64,000 nucleotides of DNA, taken from NCBI GenBank assembly GCA_029834535.1, contig JAQMWT010000078.1:1-64000 (forward strand), written 5' to 3'. The position numbers were made by a program, and so were the translations under genes. The number at the start of each line of letters is the position of its first letter. The stretch's first letter is position 1. This DNA comes from Chrysophaeum taylorii. Taxonomy: Eukaryota; Sar; Pelagophyceae; Pelagomonadales; Pelagomonadaceae. A model generated the notes under the pieces. The model saw nothing but the letters and a program-made list of their open reading frames with translations. It made no database searches and was not told the origin of the DNA. This document shows, piece by piece, positions 1 through 9,560 of the stretch.

Positions 1-3000
1 ACTCATTGCAACGCTTGAGTCATACCCAAAAAGGAATCCTACTTTGGAGTCACCTCAGCCACTCCCACAGGAACTTTGGCCACCAGACGCCACCCATGTG
101 CTCGTGGTTTCTCCATTGGTTTCCTCCAAAGTTTTTGACTGCAGCAGAGGCAAAATGGAACCTTCCCATGCGACTATAACCTCATTCTCGTTTGGGACAC
201 AAGCATTTACTTCATGTCATTTGTTTACGCCCATAGTACCGCGACACACGGCAACCAAGATAGAAGTGGACTGCGTTCCACCCCCATCTCTGAGCGCTAC
301 CCCCGACATGCTGCTCCCGGCACTACTAGCCAGTCCCACCACGTCTGATTCAGCTCCCATCACCTTGTATTACGTCATATGTCATACTCCGGTTAAAGCC
401 CAGACACCGCACAGGCTACGATGCACTCGCGACGGCACGCTCACCGCCCCTCTCGGTTTAGACTACAAACATTGCGCCATACCCATGGTACATCCACAGT
501 CAACTGAGACGCACGCTCGCTTGTCGCACAGTACGATGCCCAAACACCTTTTGATTCATGATACGCAGAACACTGTCGTCTCAGCCACCGCCGAAGCGCC
601 TCCTCCGACCGCCGCCCGGCTCTGCGCTCGTTTCGCAATCATGGTCTCCCCGTCTCACCGGCAATTCGAAGATTTCACCCAGTTCGAATTACGAGGGCGC
701 ATTAGTTTCCCACCGACGACAAGATTCGTTTCGATTCGTATCAGTCATGCCTCCTATGGCTACTCTGGCTACATCAGAACTCAATTCAAGGCACGTACCG
801 AAGTCCTTCTTTCTAAGGACCTCTGTCACACGCCAAGACCTGATGAGTATTCGTCGTTCCTCCCCGCTTCTACGCGACTCCCGACGACCAAATCCCCGAC
901 GATTTGTGATGACACAAAGTTCCGTCATCAATGCAATTCAGAGCCTCCCACGCTCTTCCGTCAGTCTCTCGCAGGTCACACCTCCCAAATTTCAGCATTC
1001 CACCCTCGCTCGATTTTATCCAGCATGCTGCCATATGCAAACGAGGTTCAGTCACGCCAACGCCACACTTCGCAGTTATCGCTAGTCTCGCGCAATAAAT
1101 GCCCGCCACCAAATGATAGCCGCACGCAGAGTTCTTTACTCACCTCTCTTCACGTCCCCCCCAGCACTATGCTTGACGTTGAAGCTCTGCACCACTATGG
1201 TTCGGTTACAACACAACTTCACGCGAAATCCTCGTCCAGTTCTGATCATATCTCGCATCTGTCGACATTGTTATCAGAATCATGCTTCGGACACAGCTCA
1301 GACTACACTCGCGTATTACGCTCTTATGGCGCACTCGGTTCGCTCCTCTCCGTTCGCACTGCAGGTTCCATCTTGCAGAACTCTGAGCCCAACAGCCACC
1401 ATTGCTATTCGCACCCAGTCGACACTTTCCGTAGCACCCGCGAGGATAACCCCCAATCTCCACAGGTTGGACGCGCGCTATGCTCCCAGCATTCCACCAA
1501 TGTCACTGCCGCACACCGCTAGCCCCACCCAGTTGTGTTACGAATCAAGGGAAGTTAACTGCCTTGACTATTTACTTCTTCATTCCCACACACTCGCTGC
1601 TAGTCACAGTATCGCATGACTCATTATCGGACAGTTCTCGCATTATGGACAGAACCTCACATCATGTTCATTCTTCGGACATCCCCCGTCCATAGATCAA
1701 TCCTCTCTTGAAACATACGCTTCCTACACGTTGTATACTGTACAGCTCTCGCATATCGACAACACCCTCCTGTCGAATGTCTTATTTTTCAGGCACTGCA
1801 CGATTCACCAGGGATGCACCACGCTCCCTCGCGCTTGTACATCAAGGGAAGTTTGATTCTGGTGAAAACGCTTCGTTTGATTCTGATGAAAACGACTCCG
1901 GACATGAAATGAATGGATCAGTCGATTGTCACAGTTCAGGATTACTTTGCAACATAGAACACGCACGATGCGACTTTGACCATACATTCGAAGTCAACTC
2001 CCGCCCTGGCACGGACACTATCTTCAAGCAGTCCATCGCCTTCAGGCATTTTCTTCTGTTGCCCAACTCTTCTGCATTTTCTGCACAGGGCACCGACTCG
2101 TCAGCACAGGACACACGCCTGTATCCACCATCATACGCGATACACTCGCAAACCTCAGTCTCCGCCCAATCATCTTTCGATGATAACCACTGGCGACTCA
2201 CACGAGACTACGAACCCAAGTCTACAACAAATTTAGAGTTTTCAAATTTATGGCCAACCCCAGACAACTTCACAACGATATCGTCATCGCACTACGATTA
2301 TACCCATATCACTCTATAAGCTCATAGCCTAGCTTCAGCTGTCCCACGCTACACTCAGGACGACAGCTTTGACACTTATGTGACAGGTAATTCTGGTTCC
2401 CTCATCGTACAGAAACAGCTCCGCCTTACTCGCTCTCATTGCGACGATTACCTTACCATGTCGAAACCGATTTGGTTAAATGGTCATATCTCTTCATGAG
2501 ATCACGCTGGCGCTCCGTCACATCGTCAAATCTTTACTAGCAAAACTTTAGTCACGATAGAATCTCATCCCTACGACCACTTTCACTATTCGCTTTTCGA
2601 TCTACCATTGGTCTGCTGCATAATTCCCGACTGCCTGACCAATGATCCCTCCTGTTATTATTCGTTAGACCACCCGCTCTACTCAGATGATCCCCCAGCC
2701 ACTTAGGATTTACCCACCGGCACGCACCGTCCCCTATCTCATTAGCCACTGAACAAGATGATGATCTGATCTCTCGAACAGCATTCGCCATACTTCATCA
2801 TTAGCCTACCTAGCATTTTCCTCAACGTATCCTTTCCTTTTGCTTCCCCTCTCAACCTATTCTACACTCAACTTCGCGCTCTTTCTCCTTTCTCACTTCA
2901 CACCTACCGGCTTTTGCTCTCCTTTATCTCTTTCATGCACTTCGCACACTTTCTTTCACGCCTCCTCACGACTCAACATCTATTTGTCCTTGGCCAGACA

Positions 3001-3100
3001 TTTGTTTTGTTTGTCCCAGATTTCGCTCATCACCGAGTTCAATCTGCGAGGGCGTAGATATAGAAAATTCCATTTAGGGTTAGGAACCCCCCCCCCCCCT
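1..3100. other. G-poor block without a convincing gene
   Basis: The plus strand is poor in G and rich in A, C and T over about 3 kb, unlike the GC-rich genes that follow. Because stops are rare in such sequence, long overlapping open frames occur in two plus-strand frames, the longest from an ATG at 155 to 1522 (455 codons, rich in Ser, Thr, His and Pro), with another ending at 2319. I recognise no domain in any of them, and their composition changes with the frame as expected for non-coding sequence. A run of C lies at 3088-3099. It could be part of an old mobile element that continues to 3.8 kb, or anciently decayed DNA. No function can be assigned. Confidence 0.4.
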
Positions 3101-3135
3101 TAACCACACTCTCACACCAACAACCCCAAATCGCT

Positions 3136-3795
3136 GTGTCGAACACTGTGCTGCTCTTTGTGTCGTTAGAGGACAGGACGAAAGGCAGCACTACCATTGC
3201 CACCATTCTCTACCAGAGGCACAGTGATTTTTATTGTTCTCTAAGTAGTGAGGGCGCCAACGTCTCCTTCATTACTAGCGAAGTGGACAAAGATGTCAAA
3301 ATTCCCATCCACTTTGTTGAGCATGACTTGCCTGCGTTGCCGTGCATACCTTATACTCTTGCTCGCGACATGAACATGGAACTCCGGTCGTTAGCCTTTC
3401 CGCTCAAAAGGTACTATGAAAATCGCGACATGCTTTACCATTATTCTTACCTTTTGCGCAAGTTACCCGAGCGCCCCTGGCTTCGCCCTCTCCTACTAAA
3501 CATGCGGCAGAACAACGAGCTCGTTCGCAAGAACTCAACTGAGCCCGCGTGACCAAACTCCCGACCATTGTTTCTTTCTGTTGAAAATGGTCAATCACGC
3601 AAGCCCACTGTCGTGTTGTTATGTTCTGGTCTGTCGACTTCCGCACAAATTTCACAATCCCCCTATGACTTGGCCTTGAACATCAATGTTATAGTAGTAG
3701 TTGTTGAGTCTGATGAAAACCTTGTGAGAATGTTACGCCGACGCTTCTCGAATGTATTAATCTTTAAGTCCCTGCCATCCTTCATTCTGCGCTAA
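3136..3795 (+). pseudogene. Remnant with possible C5-methyltransferase-like start, perhaps from a mobile element
   Basis: Two neighbouring plus-strand open stretches (to 3552 and 3568-3795) look more protein-like than the flanks. The second contains KPTVVLLCSGLSTSAQ followed by a patch with VVVVESDENLVRMLRRRF. This order (a loop after a beta strand, then a strand ending in an acidic residue) resembles the first two SAM-binding motifs of cytosine-C5 DNA methyltransferases. Such methyltransferases are known to have been captured by some algal and dinoflagellate retrotransposons, so an element origin is possible. It looks broken and short; the catalytic PC motif is not visible. Identification is an inference of low confidence. 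Confidence 0.25.
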
Positions 3796-4017
3796 ATCGC
3801 AAAAATCCGATTCGACGTTGCGTAGAAGATTCCAGTGTACGACTAAAATCGCCCCGTCAGACGTTAATTAGTTATCGGCGCTTAAATAAGTACTCGGCTT
3901 AATCGATGTTTCTAGAGACGAGAAGACCATCGAACAGACGGCCGTGATGCCCACATGCTACCGCCACACTGGCGGCAGCGCCAAAGACGATCTTGTTTCG
4001 CTTTCCCTAGGAGATGA

Positions 4018-4545
4018 CATACATATTTTAGAATCTTTGAAACCACAATATTGAAACAATCCCCAACGCCGCTGGCTTCTGCTCTGGACGTCGCCGCCGC
4101 GTGCGCAAAGCTGTTGCCGGAAGTGCTTACCAATGAGGGCGACGTTTGTTGATGCGCGCAGCGCTTTACGGCGGCGTCGCGAACGATTCAGAACGTATCG
4201 CCCAGCTCGATCGCGCCGCAAGACTCGCCTCTTAGGTCTCCGAAACTCCGCGCATCACCAAAGCGGAGAAAAAGTCGACAGACCAGTCTTCACGACCTCA
4301 CGCCCAAGGCCGTCGCCACCTCAAGTCCAGTTGCAAAGACGTCACAAAAATCACGGTCCGCGATATCACCTCCATCCTCGGCCTACTTGGCCGAGCCCAA
4401 GGGCGACAAAGCGGCCCACGTCACGGCCCTGCAGGACGCCATCGAGGCCAAACAAGATGCCCTCAGCGCGGTCCAGTCGGCCGCCACCGGCACGCTCGAC
4501 GACGACGATGACAAGGACGATAGGAAAAAATCAGGTACCAGGTGA
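4018..4545 (+). pseudogene. Coding-like stretch with one in-frame TGA
   Basis: One plus-strand frame reads as plausible protein over about 175 codons: an Ala/Leu-rich helix-like part, a basic Ser/Pro/Lys-rich part (SPKLRASPKRRKS), then an acidic end with DDDDDKDDRKKSGTR before the stop. The frame is crossed by a single TGA at 4150-4152. That TGA lies inside an 18-nt stretch with GT-AG ends (4144-4161), a multiple of three, so removal as an intron would keep the frame; 18 nt would be extraordinarily short. A decayed gene is the simpler reading. Upstream, a second protein-like stretch (about 3906-4055) is in another frame. No family is recognised. Confidence 0.35.
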
Positions 4546-4673
4546 AAGATTCTCTTCTAAGACCCCCCCCCGTGGTACAGTAACTGGGGGAAGAAGTTAG
4601 GGGCCTTGCGAGAGTGATCAAGTCGAGCACCACAAGTTATAGTGTGGCGTTTTGAAAGAGGTCAAGGCTGTGG

Positions 4674-5147
4674 ATGGCCGAAGAGGTGAGTTCGCCGGAA
4701 GATGCTCAGGCACCAGAGATGACGCCACAAAAACCCAAGCCGACCGTGTGCAACGATTTCATTCTGGATGTTCAAGCGACGACGTTCAACATTTGTAAAC
4801 GTTGTGGCGCGCCCAAGGTCGCGCACAAAAACTTCTCGCGCGCCACCGACGAGCTTAAAGGGAAGCTGGGTAAGCGAGACATTATCAACGCGACGAAGGC
4901 GTCGCCCGGGGCCGAGGTCGCGACCGCGGCGTGCGGAAACTTCCGCCGAGACCTCAGCGGGGCGACCTTCGACATGTGTTTGTGCGGTTTTCCCAAGTCG
5001 GCACACGTGGTCAAGGCCCTCACACACGGTGCCGGCACCGAACTGACCAAGAAACTCACCAAGGGCAAGTCTGACGAGTGCACTAGCATCGAAGTTGACC
5101 GAACTACCGAGCCGCCGTGCCAATGCGCGGGCTGCGTCATTGTATAG
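4674..5147 (+). CDS. Small double Cys/His-motif protein with C-terminal CaaX box
   Basis: A 157-aa intronless protein. Two copies of one motif are visible: C-x-DF-x2-D-x5-F-x2-C-x2-CG-x-PK-x2-H near residues 26-53 and C-x-NF-x2-D-x5-F-x2-C-x-CGFPKSAH near residues 87-113. The paired Cys and His suggest a small zinc site in each copy. The chain ends in Cys-Val-Ile-Val, which fits the CaaX rule for farnesyl or geranylgeranyl transfer, after a Cys-rich CQCAGC segment that could also be palmitoylated. I infer a membrane-anchored, zinc-binding adaptor; no enzyme motif is seen. The ATG is the first in frame, GC-rich third positions are typical of its neighbours, and the next gene is over 500 bp downstream. 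The family is not recognised by name. Confidence 0.75.
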   Translation: MAEEVSSPEDAQAPEMTPQKPKPTVCNDFILDVQATTFNICKRCGAPKVAHKNFSRATDELKGKLGKRDIINATKASPGAEVATAACGNFRRDLSGATFDMCLCGFPKSAHVVKALTHGAGTELTKKLTKGKSDECTSIEVDRTTEPPCQCAGCVIV

Positions 5148-5388
5148 GTCGACTGAATTTCCTCCAAACACCGAGCGCGCTTAAATTTATCTTGGCAGCG
5201 ATTAGGCCCGCTTTTTCTTCCGCTGACCCCACCCACCGATGCATCCGTCCGACCGCATATATTCTGCGAGGAGGGGCTGCAGATGCAACCCCATTGAAAT
5301 CCTGCGCATTCTTCCCTCTGCCTTGTGTTCGTGATTGTGAATACAGAACTGGATTCGGGGTGTGACAGAATGGCCTTGATGCGTATAG

Positions 5389-5424
5389 GTCTTTAAAGGT
5401 CGACTGCTAAGAGGGGTGTGGGTG
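5389..5424 (+). repeat. Solo copy of the TTTAAA-GTCGACTGC terminal motif
   Basis: Contains CTTTAAAGGTCGACTGCTAA followed by GAGGGGTGTGGG. The same sequence recurs at 14.85, 19.8, 20.03, 20.1, 52.65, 52.79 and 58.73 kb in either orientation. Here it stands alone between genes, with no helicase-element sequence that I can follow downstream of about 5430. Confidence 0.7.
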
Positions 5425-5669
5425 CTTGCCCACGCGTTGCCGAGGGCACGTTATTATTATTACCTGTTTACATTGCCCCAGCAGTAGAGTGGACCCTGAG
5501 CACACCGAATTTCTTTTCGGGAAAGTGCGAAAAAAAAAAGTCACCACCACTGGCAAGATAATGCCACGACAATTCCTAGTTCCGTTGGATTTTCTTCGCG
5601 ATCTTAACGGTCTGCCATCTGCTGCTGGTTGAGGGTCGTCGTGCAATCTTTTTCTTCCGTATTGCAACG

Positions 5670-6416
5670 ATGCAAGCCGTCGTGATCGCCCTCGCTCTCG
5701 GCTCGGCCGCCGCCTTCCAGCCCAGCACCCCCGCGGTCTCGACCTCGAGCGCGCTCGCCGCGACCAAGGACGAGGTCGTCGCGCTCGCCGAGGCCAACCC
5801 CGATTTCCTCGGCAAGTCGATCGGCTTTTGGGACCCTCTCGGCGCGCTCGACACCAACTTCTGGGGCCTCGGCAACGAGGGCACTATCGGCTACTTGCGA
5901 CATGCCGAGATCAAGCACGGCCGCGTCGCGATGGCCGCCTTCCTTGGCTACCTCGTGCAGTCGACTCCGCTCGTCTCGGGCCCGCACAAGCTCCTCCCGT
6001 TCAAGGGCTACACCCCCGGCCTCACGCCCCCCGAGCAGTGGGATGCGATTCCCCTCTACGGCAAGCTCCAGATCTTCGTCCTCATCGGCATGCTCGAATC
6101 GTATGGCGAGATCCTCGACCCGCACTACTGCAACGGCGGCCTCCCGGGCTACTACCCGCCCATCAAGGGGAAGCGACCTGAGCTCGTCTTCAACCTTTAC
6201 GACCCCTTTGGCTTCTTCAAGGAGAACTCTGAGGAGAAGAAGGCCCGCGGCCGCCTCGTCGAAGTTAACAACGGCCGCCTCGCCATGTTTGGCATCCTCA
6301 GCCTTCTCTCCGAGGGCACCGTCCCGGGCTCCGTCCCGGCGCTCAAGGGCCTCATCCCCCCGTACTCGGGCAACTGCATGATTCCCTTCGAAGGCGACTT
6401 CACCATCTTTTCGTAA
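5670..6416 (+). CDS. Light-harvesting chlorophyll a/c (fucoxanthin-type) protein
   Basis: A 248-aa thylakoid antenna protein that binds chlorophyll and carotenoid and passes excitation to a photosystem. The start shows a hydrophobic signal segment (MQAVVIALALGSAAAF) followed by Gln-Pro and a Ser/Thr/Ala-rich stretch. This is the bipartite leader with an A-x-A-F-type cleavage site used to cross four-membrane plastids in heterokont algae. Helix 1 carries EIKHGRVAM (about residues 80-88), helix 2 is the hydrophobic LQIFVLIGMLESYGE part, and helix 3 carries EVNNGRLAM, the two chlorophyll-ligating E-x2-HGR/NGR motifs of the LHC superfamily. Length and three-helix layout match the family. No intron. 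Codon use is strongly C/G-ending, suggesting high expression. The subfamily (Lhcf, Lhcr or Lhcx) is not decided here. Confidence 0.95.
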   Translation: MQAVVIALALGSAAAFQPSTPAVSTSSALAATKDEVVALAEANPDFLGKSIGFWDPLGALDTNFWGLGNEGTIGYLRHAEIKHGRVAMAAFLGYLVQSTPLVSGPHKLLPFKGYTPGLTPPEQWDAIPLYGKLQIFVLIGMLESYGEILDPHYCNGGLPGYYPPIKGKRPELVFNLYDPFGFFKENSEEKKARGRLVEVNNGRLAMFGILSLLSEGTVPGSVPALKGLIPPYSGNCMIPFEGDFTIFS

Positions 6417-6547
6417 ATTTCACGTCACGCAAAAAAGTCGTCCCGCCAGCCGCGTGCTCCCATAGCGAAAGGAGCACCAGCGTCGTCACCTCATTAATTT
6501 CGGCAAAATAAAAAAAAAAAGGTAGCCCCATACTACGATTGTTTGAA

Positions 6548-7498
6548 ATGGCAGCAACAACGCTTTACGAGCAGTCGCTGGTCGGTCGGTTCGCCAAGCT
6601 CGAGGCGACAAGCTTATCGTGGCTCGCGCGCGAGGCGGGGGGTGACTTGGAGGAGGCGCGGCGGGCGCTCGAGAGGTTCGGCCGCAAGCGGCCCGCGGAG
6701 GCGGAACTCGTGCATGTCGTGACGGGGACGCGACGCGTCAAGTCTAAATTCGGGGACGTTGAGTGCCGCGAGATCGTGCTTGTGCCCGAGAACGAGGTCG
6801 CGGCGAAGACCCAGGCCTACGCGAGCTTCGAGGCGTCCCTCTACTGCGTCGCGCCCAAGGACTTGGCGCCGTCGTCGCTGTGGGCGGCCGATGCCGAGAG
6901 ATGCAAAGCGCTCATGGACGACGAGGGCGACAAGGGCGACGCCTTCCGAACCAACCGCGGCGCGCGCGTCCACCTCAAGGACCTCGTCGTCGTGCCGCTC
7001 GCCGACTGGGCGCCCGTCAGCAAGCCGGAACAGTCGGTCGCGGCGGCGAAAAAAAAGCAAAAAGCCGCGCCGCCGCCGCCGCCGGTGACCAAAAAAGAAG
7101 AGAAAGTCGCCAAGAAATTCGCTGCTTTCTTCACCAAGAACGACAAGGACGAAAGCCTCGAGCCTAAAGAGCCCAAGCGCGCGCGCCGCGTCGTCGTGGA
7201 CGACGACGACGACGACGTCGAGCCCGAGCAACGCCCGCAGCAACCCAACGTACCCAAATCACCGCAGCAGCCTCGAATGGTCGAGCAGACCTATGTCGAC
7301 GAAAAGGGGTACCTCGTCACGCAAAAGGTCATGGCCCCCAGCCCTGCGTCCGAGCCTCCCAAACCAACGTCGGAGCCGCCCAAACCGCCCGCGACGAAGA
7401 AGTATCCCAACAAGGCGCAGCCCCCCAAACCCAAAAAAACAACGAAGACCCTCCCAAAGGGCCAGAAAGACATGCACAGTTTCTTCAAAAGGACATAG
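6548..7498 (+). CDS. POLD3: DNA polymerase delta subunit 3 (p66/Cdc27 family)
   Basis: A 316-aa accessory subunit of the replicative DNA polymerase delta, which ties the enzyme to the PCNA clamp. Three regions support the call. The first is an N-terminal helical, winged-helix-like segment (LYEQSLVGRFAKLEATSLSWL). The second is a long disordered Lys/Pro/Glu/Asp-rich middle containing TYVDEKGYLVTQKV, the counterpart of the conserved 'TYLD-x-G-x-VTEKV' stretch of animal POLD3. The third is a C-terminal PIP box, Q-x2-M-x2-FF, in the last 10 residues. The chosen ATG is the first in frame; the open frame begins slightly upstream at a non-ATG codon. Intronless. A run of five to six Asp codons near residue 220 is a likely length-variable patch. 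Confidence 0.85.
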   Translation: MAATTLYEQSLVGRFAKLEATSLSWLAREAGGDLEEARRALERFGRKRPAEAELVHVVTGTRRVKSKFGDVECREIVLVPENEVAAKTQAYASFEASLYCVAPKDLAPSSLWAADAERCKALMDDEGDKGDAFRTNRGARVHLKDLVVVPLADWAPVSKPEQSVAAAKKKQKAAPPPPPVTKKEEKVAKKFAAFFTKNDKDESLEPKEPKRARRVVVDDDDDDVEPEQRPQQPNVPKSPQQPRMVEQTYVDEKGYLVTQKVMAPSPASEPPKPTSEPPKPPATKKYPNKAQPPKPKKTTKTLPKGQKDMHSFFKRT

Positions 7499-7696
7499 AA
7501 TGCTGTAAGTATCATTAATGGACGACGGTGCCCTTTCGTTTGGACTCACGGACGGTATGCCCAACCTCCCTACCCTCCTTGCGGTTGAAGAAGAAGAAGA
7601 AGATGGGTGGGCGTTCTTCTTCTTCTTTTTCTTCTTCTGATGCGCTCGAGATACCACCGATAGGGAAGCATGTGGTGGTTTCCGGTCGTTGTCATC

Positions 7697-8319
7697 TTAG
7701 ACGCCGACGCGGGCAAGCTCCTCGCTTCCCCAACCTGCGACGAAATGACGTACGGCGAAGGGGAGGGCGCCGAATCGAACGCGCGGAGAGAGCAGCCTTA
7801 TTCTTGAGACGCGCCGCGTAGGCCTCGTTTGCTGGCGCGGCGGCACTAGTCGCGGCCGCAGGAGCCGGTGCGTCCGAGAATTGCATTCGAGAAAGTTCCT
7901 CGATCCCCCAGCGCGCCTGCGACAAGGTCACAGCCACCAACGATTACTTACGCCCAGCGCGTCGACATTCTTGAGTCGTTGCGCGTACGCCGGGTGCATC
8001 GTCGCGGGCGCCGTCGCGAGAGGAGGCGCCGCCGCCGCCGCCGCGGGAGGCGCCGCCGCAGCAACGGGTACTCCACCCTGGAGAGCCGCGAGCTGCGCTT
8101 CGAGCCTGAGAAGGAGTCACGGGGCGAGAGCGCGACGCACTCGGCGATACGGGCTTGAGCCTCAGCTTTCGCTTCGGCTCGCGCGCGCGAGACTGCCTCG
8201 AGCCGCGCCTCGTGCACTTTGACGAGGTAGTCGGCCATCCATTTCGCCGACTCGTCGGTCGCCCGAAGCTCCGTAGACGCACGCAAGGAGAGGCCCCACA
8301 GCGCGAAGCCTAGGAACAT
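7697..8319 (-). CDS. Unidentified protein with duplicated motif, three very short introns
   Basis: Read on the minus strand as four exons (8319-8141, 8105-7952, 7916-7781, 7734-7697) separated by GT-AG introns of 35, 35 and 46 nt; together they give 168 aa. The chain begins with a hydrophobic segment (FLGFALWGLSL), then a helical region ending AEAQARIAELEAQLAALQ, then an Ala/Pro linker. It closes with two copies of one motif: AYAQRLKNVDALGARWG then IEELSRM, and AYAARLKNKAALSARWG then SEELARV. The second half of each copy appears only after splicing. Since each repeat is rebuilt across a different intron, the splice model is well supported from within. Function unknown; a single-pass membrane-anchored protein is possible. 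Confidence 0.7.
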
Positions 8320-8375
8320 GATGATGATCGGCTCGCCTCGCCTCCAACGGAATCTACGACCGGAGCATTAATTAA

Positions 8376-9509
8376 TCACCCCGGCGGCCACGATAGGTCG
8401 CGGCCTCCGATGATGTGGAGATGGAGGTGGAAGACAGACTGGCAGGCCTGAGCCCCGTCGTTAACGACGAGCCTGTAGGAGTCGAGGCCAGCAAGTTTCG
8501 CGATGTGGCCAACTTTGGCCATAAGATGACCGAGGACAAAGACGTGGTCGTCGGTCGCGAACTGGAGCTGCGTGAGACGATCGCGGTGCTTGGGGATCAG
8601 GATGATGTGGGCCGGAGCGACGGGATTGATGTCTTTGAAAGCGAGGCAGACGTCGTCCTCGTATACGACGTCGCTCGGGATTTCCCTCGCAATGATCTTG
8701 TCGAAAATGGTGCTCGGCGCGTCGTCGCGGAGGCCGGCTCCCAAGACCGTTCCCCAGCGGTCCCTCCGGTCCCAGGCGTCAAGGGCCTCAGTGATTTCGC
8801 CGCGGACGCGCGTCGCGACAGCGTCCCGGCCCGAGCACATAAAGTCCCACCACTTCTGGAGCTTGGGACCCAGGGCGAAGGGCTTGTCGAACTTGGGGAG
8901 CATCCTCTCAGCGAAGAGCAACGTCGGGAAGCAGGCGACGTCGGCCTGCGTGGGCTCGTCCCCGAGCATGTAGGGCGCCGGGTCGTCGACGATCGCCTCC
9001 AGCTCCCCAAGCTGCGCCACGAACGCGTCTAACGCACGATCGCGCGTTCCGAACATCGCCCACCCTTGGCCGACAGGGGCCGCCTTGTACATGCAGCCTT
9101 GGATTGCGGCAAGATAGACGTCGTGAAGCCGGCAGATGCGGTCGCTCTTGACGGCGAGGTCGCTTCCGGGTTTCAGGGCAAACTTTCCGGGACCCTCGCG
9201 ACCGTCCAACTTGCCGCCCAGATACCGCGCGATCGTGTCAGACTCGGGCACGCACAGGCCGTCGGAGGCGAGCGCGGGCATCTTACACTGTGGATTGATG
9301 CCTCTGTACTCGTCGCTCTGCAAACCGCCAGCACTCGACGGAGGCACGATGTTCACTTCGCTCTCGGCGTCCTTGTAGTAAATGATCATGCGCACGCGGG
9401 CGCCATTGTTCGACACTGGCATGTCGTAGAGCGTGTACGTCGACATTGCCCGCACGCTCGAGCGACTCGCCCCAATCGTCGTCGCGAGGCGAGCGAGGAG
9501 AAAGTGCAT
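8376..9509 (-). CDS. Glutathione S-transferase fused to a HINT (HIT-family) hydrolase
   Basis: A single 377-aa open frame with two enzymes. Residues about 23-235 form a GST: a thioredoxin-fold N domain with YTLYDMPVSNNGARVRM and the cis-Pro/ESDT region (CKMPAL, PESDTIARYL), then an all-helical C domain. Residues about 262-377 are a histidine-triad nucleotide hydrolase of HINT type: it starts TIFDKIIAREIPSDVVYEDD and ends with the triad HLHLHII followed by GGRDLSWPPG, the classic HINT1 tail. HINT enzymes cleave AMP-phosphoramidates; GSTs conjugate glutathione. The first 21 residues (Ala, Arg, Ser and Thr-rich) may be an organelle leader, with a second Met at residue 22 giving a cytosolic form. 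No intron interrupts the fusion. Confidence 0.9.
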   Translation of the reverse strand: MHFLLARLATTIGASRSSVRAMSTYTLYDMPVSNNGARVRMIIYYKDAESEVNIVPPSSAGGLQSDEYRGINPQCKMPALASDGLCVPESDTIARYLGGKLDGREGPGKFALKPGSDLAVKSDRICRLHDVYLAAIQGCMYKAAPVGQGWAMFGTRDRALDAFVAQLGELEAIVDDPAPYMLGDEPTQADVACFPTLLFAERMLPKFDKPFALGPKLQKWWDFMCSGRDAVATRVRGEITEALDAWDRRDRWGTVLGAGLRDDAPSTIFDKIIAREIPSDVVYEDDVCLAFKDINPVAPAHIILIPKHRDRLTQLQFATDDHVFVLGHLMAKVGHIAKLAGLDSYRLVVNDGAQACQSVFHLHLHIIGGRDLSWPPG

Positions 9510-9560
9510 AAGAATAATAACCCCCTCTACTTTACAATAATGACTAATTAATTACCCTCG
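9510..9560. promoter_or_regulatory. 51-bp divergent intergenic region
   Basis: AT-rich gap between the ATG of the GST-HINT gene (minus) and the ATG of the thioredoxin-like gene (plus). Both 5' UTRs and any core promoter must fit here or overlap the genes, so a shared bidirectional promoter is inferred. It contains an A/T run and ATTAATTA. Confidence 0.4.

Noticed and set aside
3073-3086. TTAGGGTTAGG, telomere-like
   Set aside because: Only about two units, internal, and not at an end; no evidence of a telomere or fusion.
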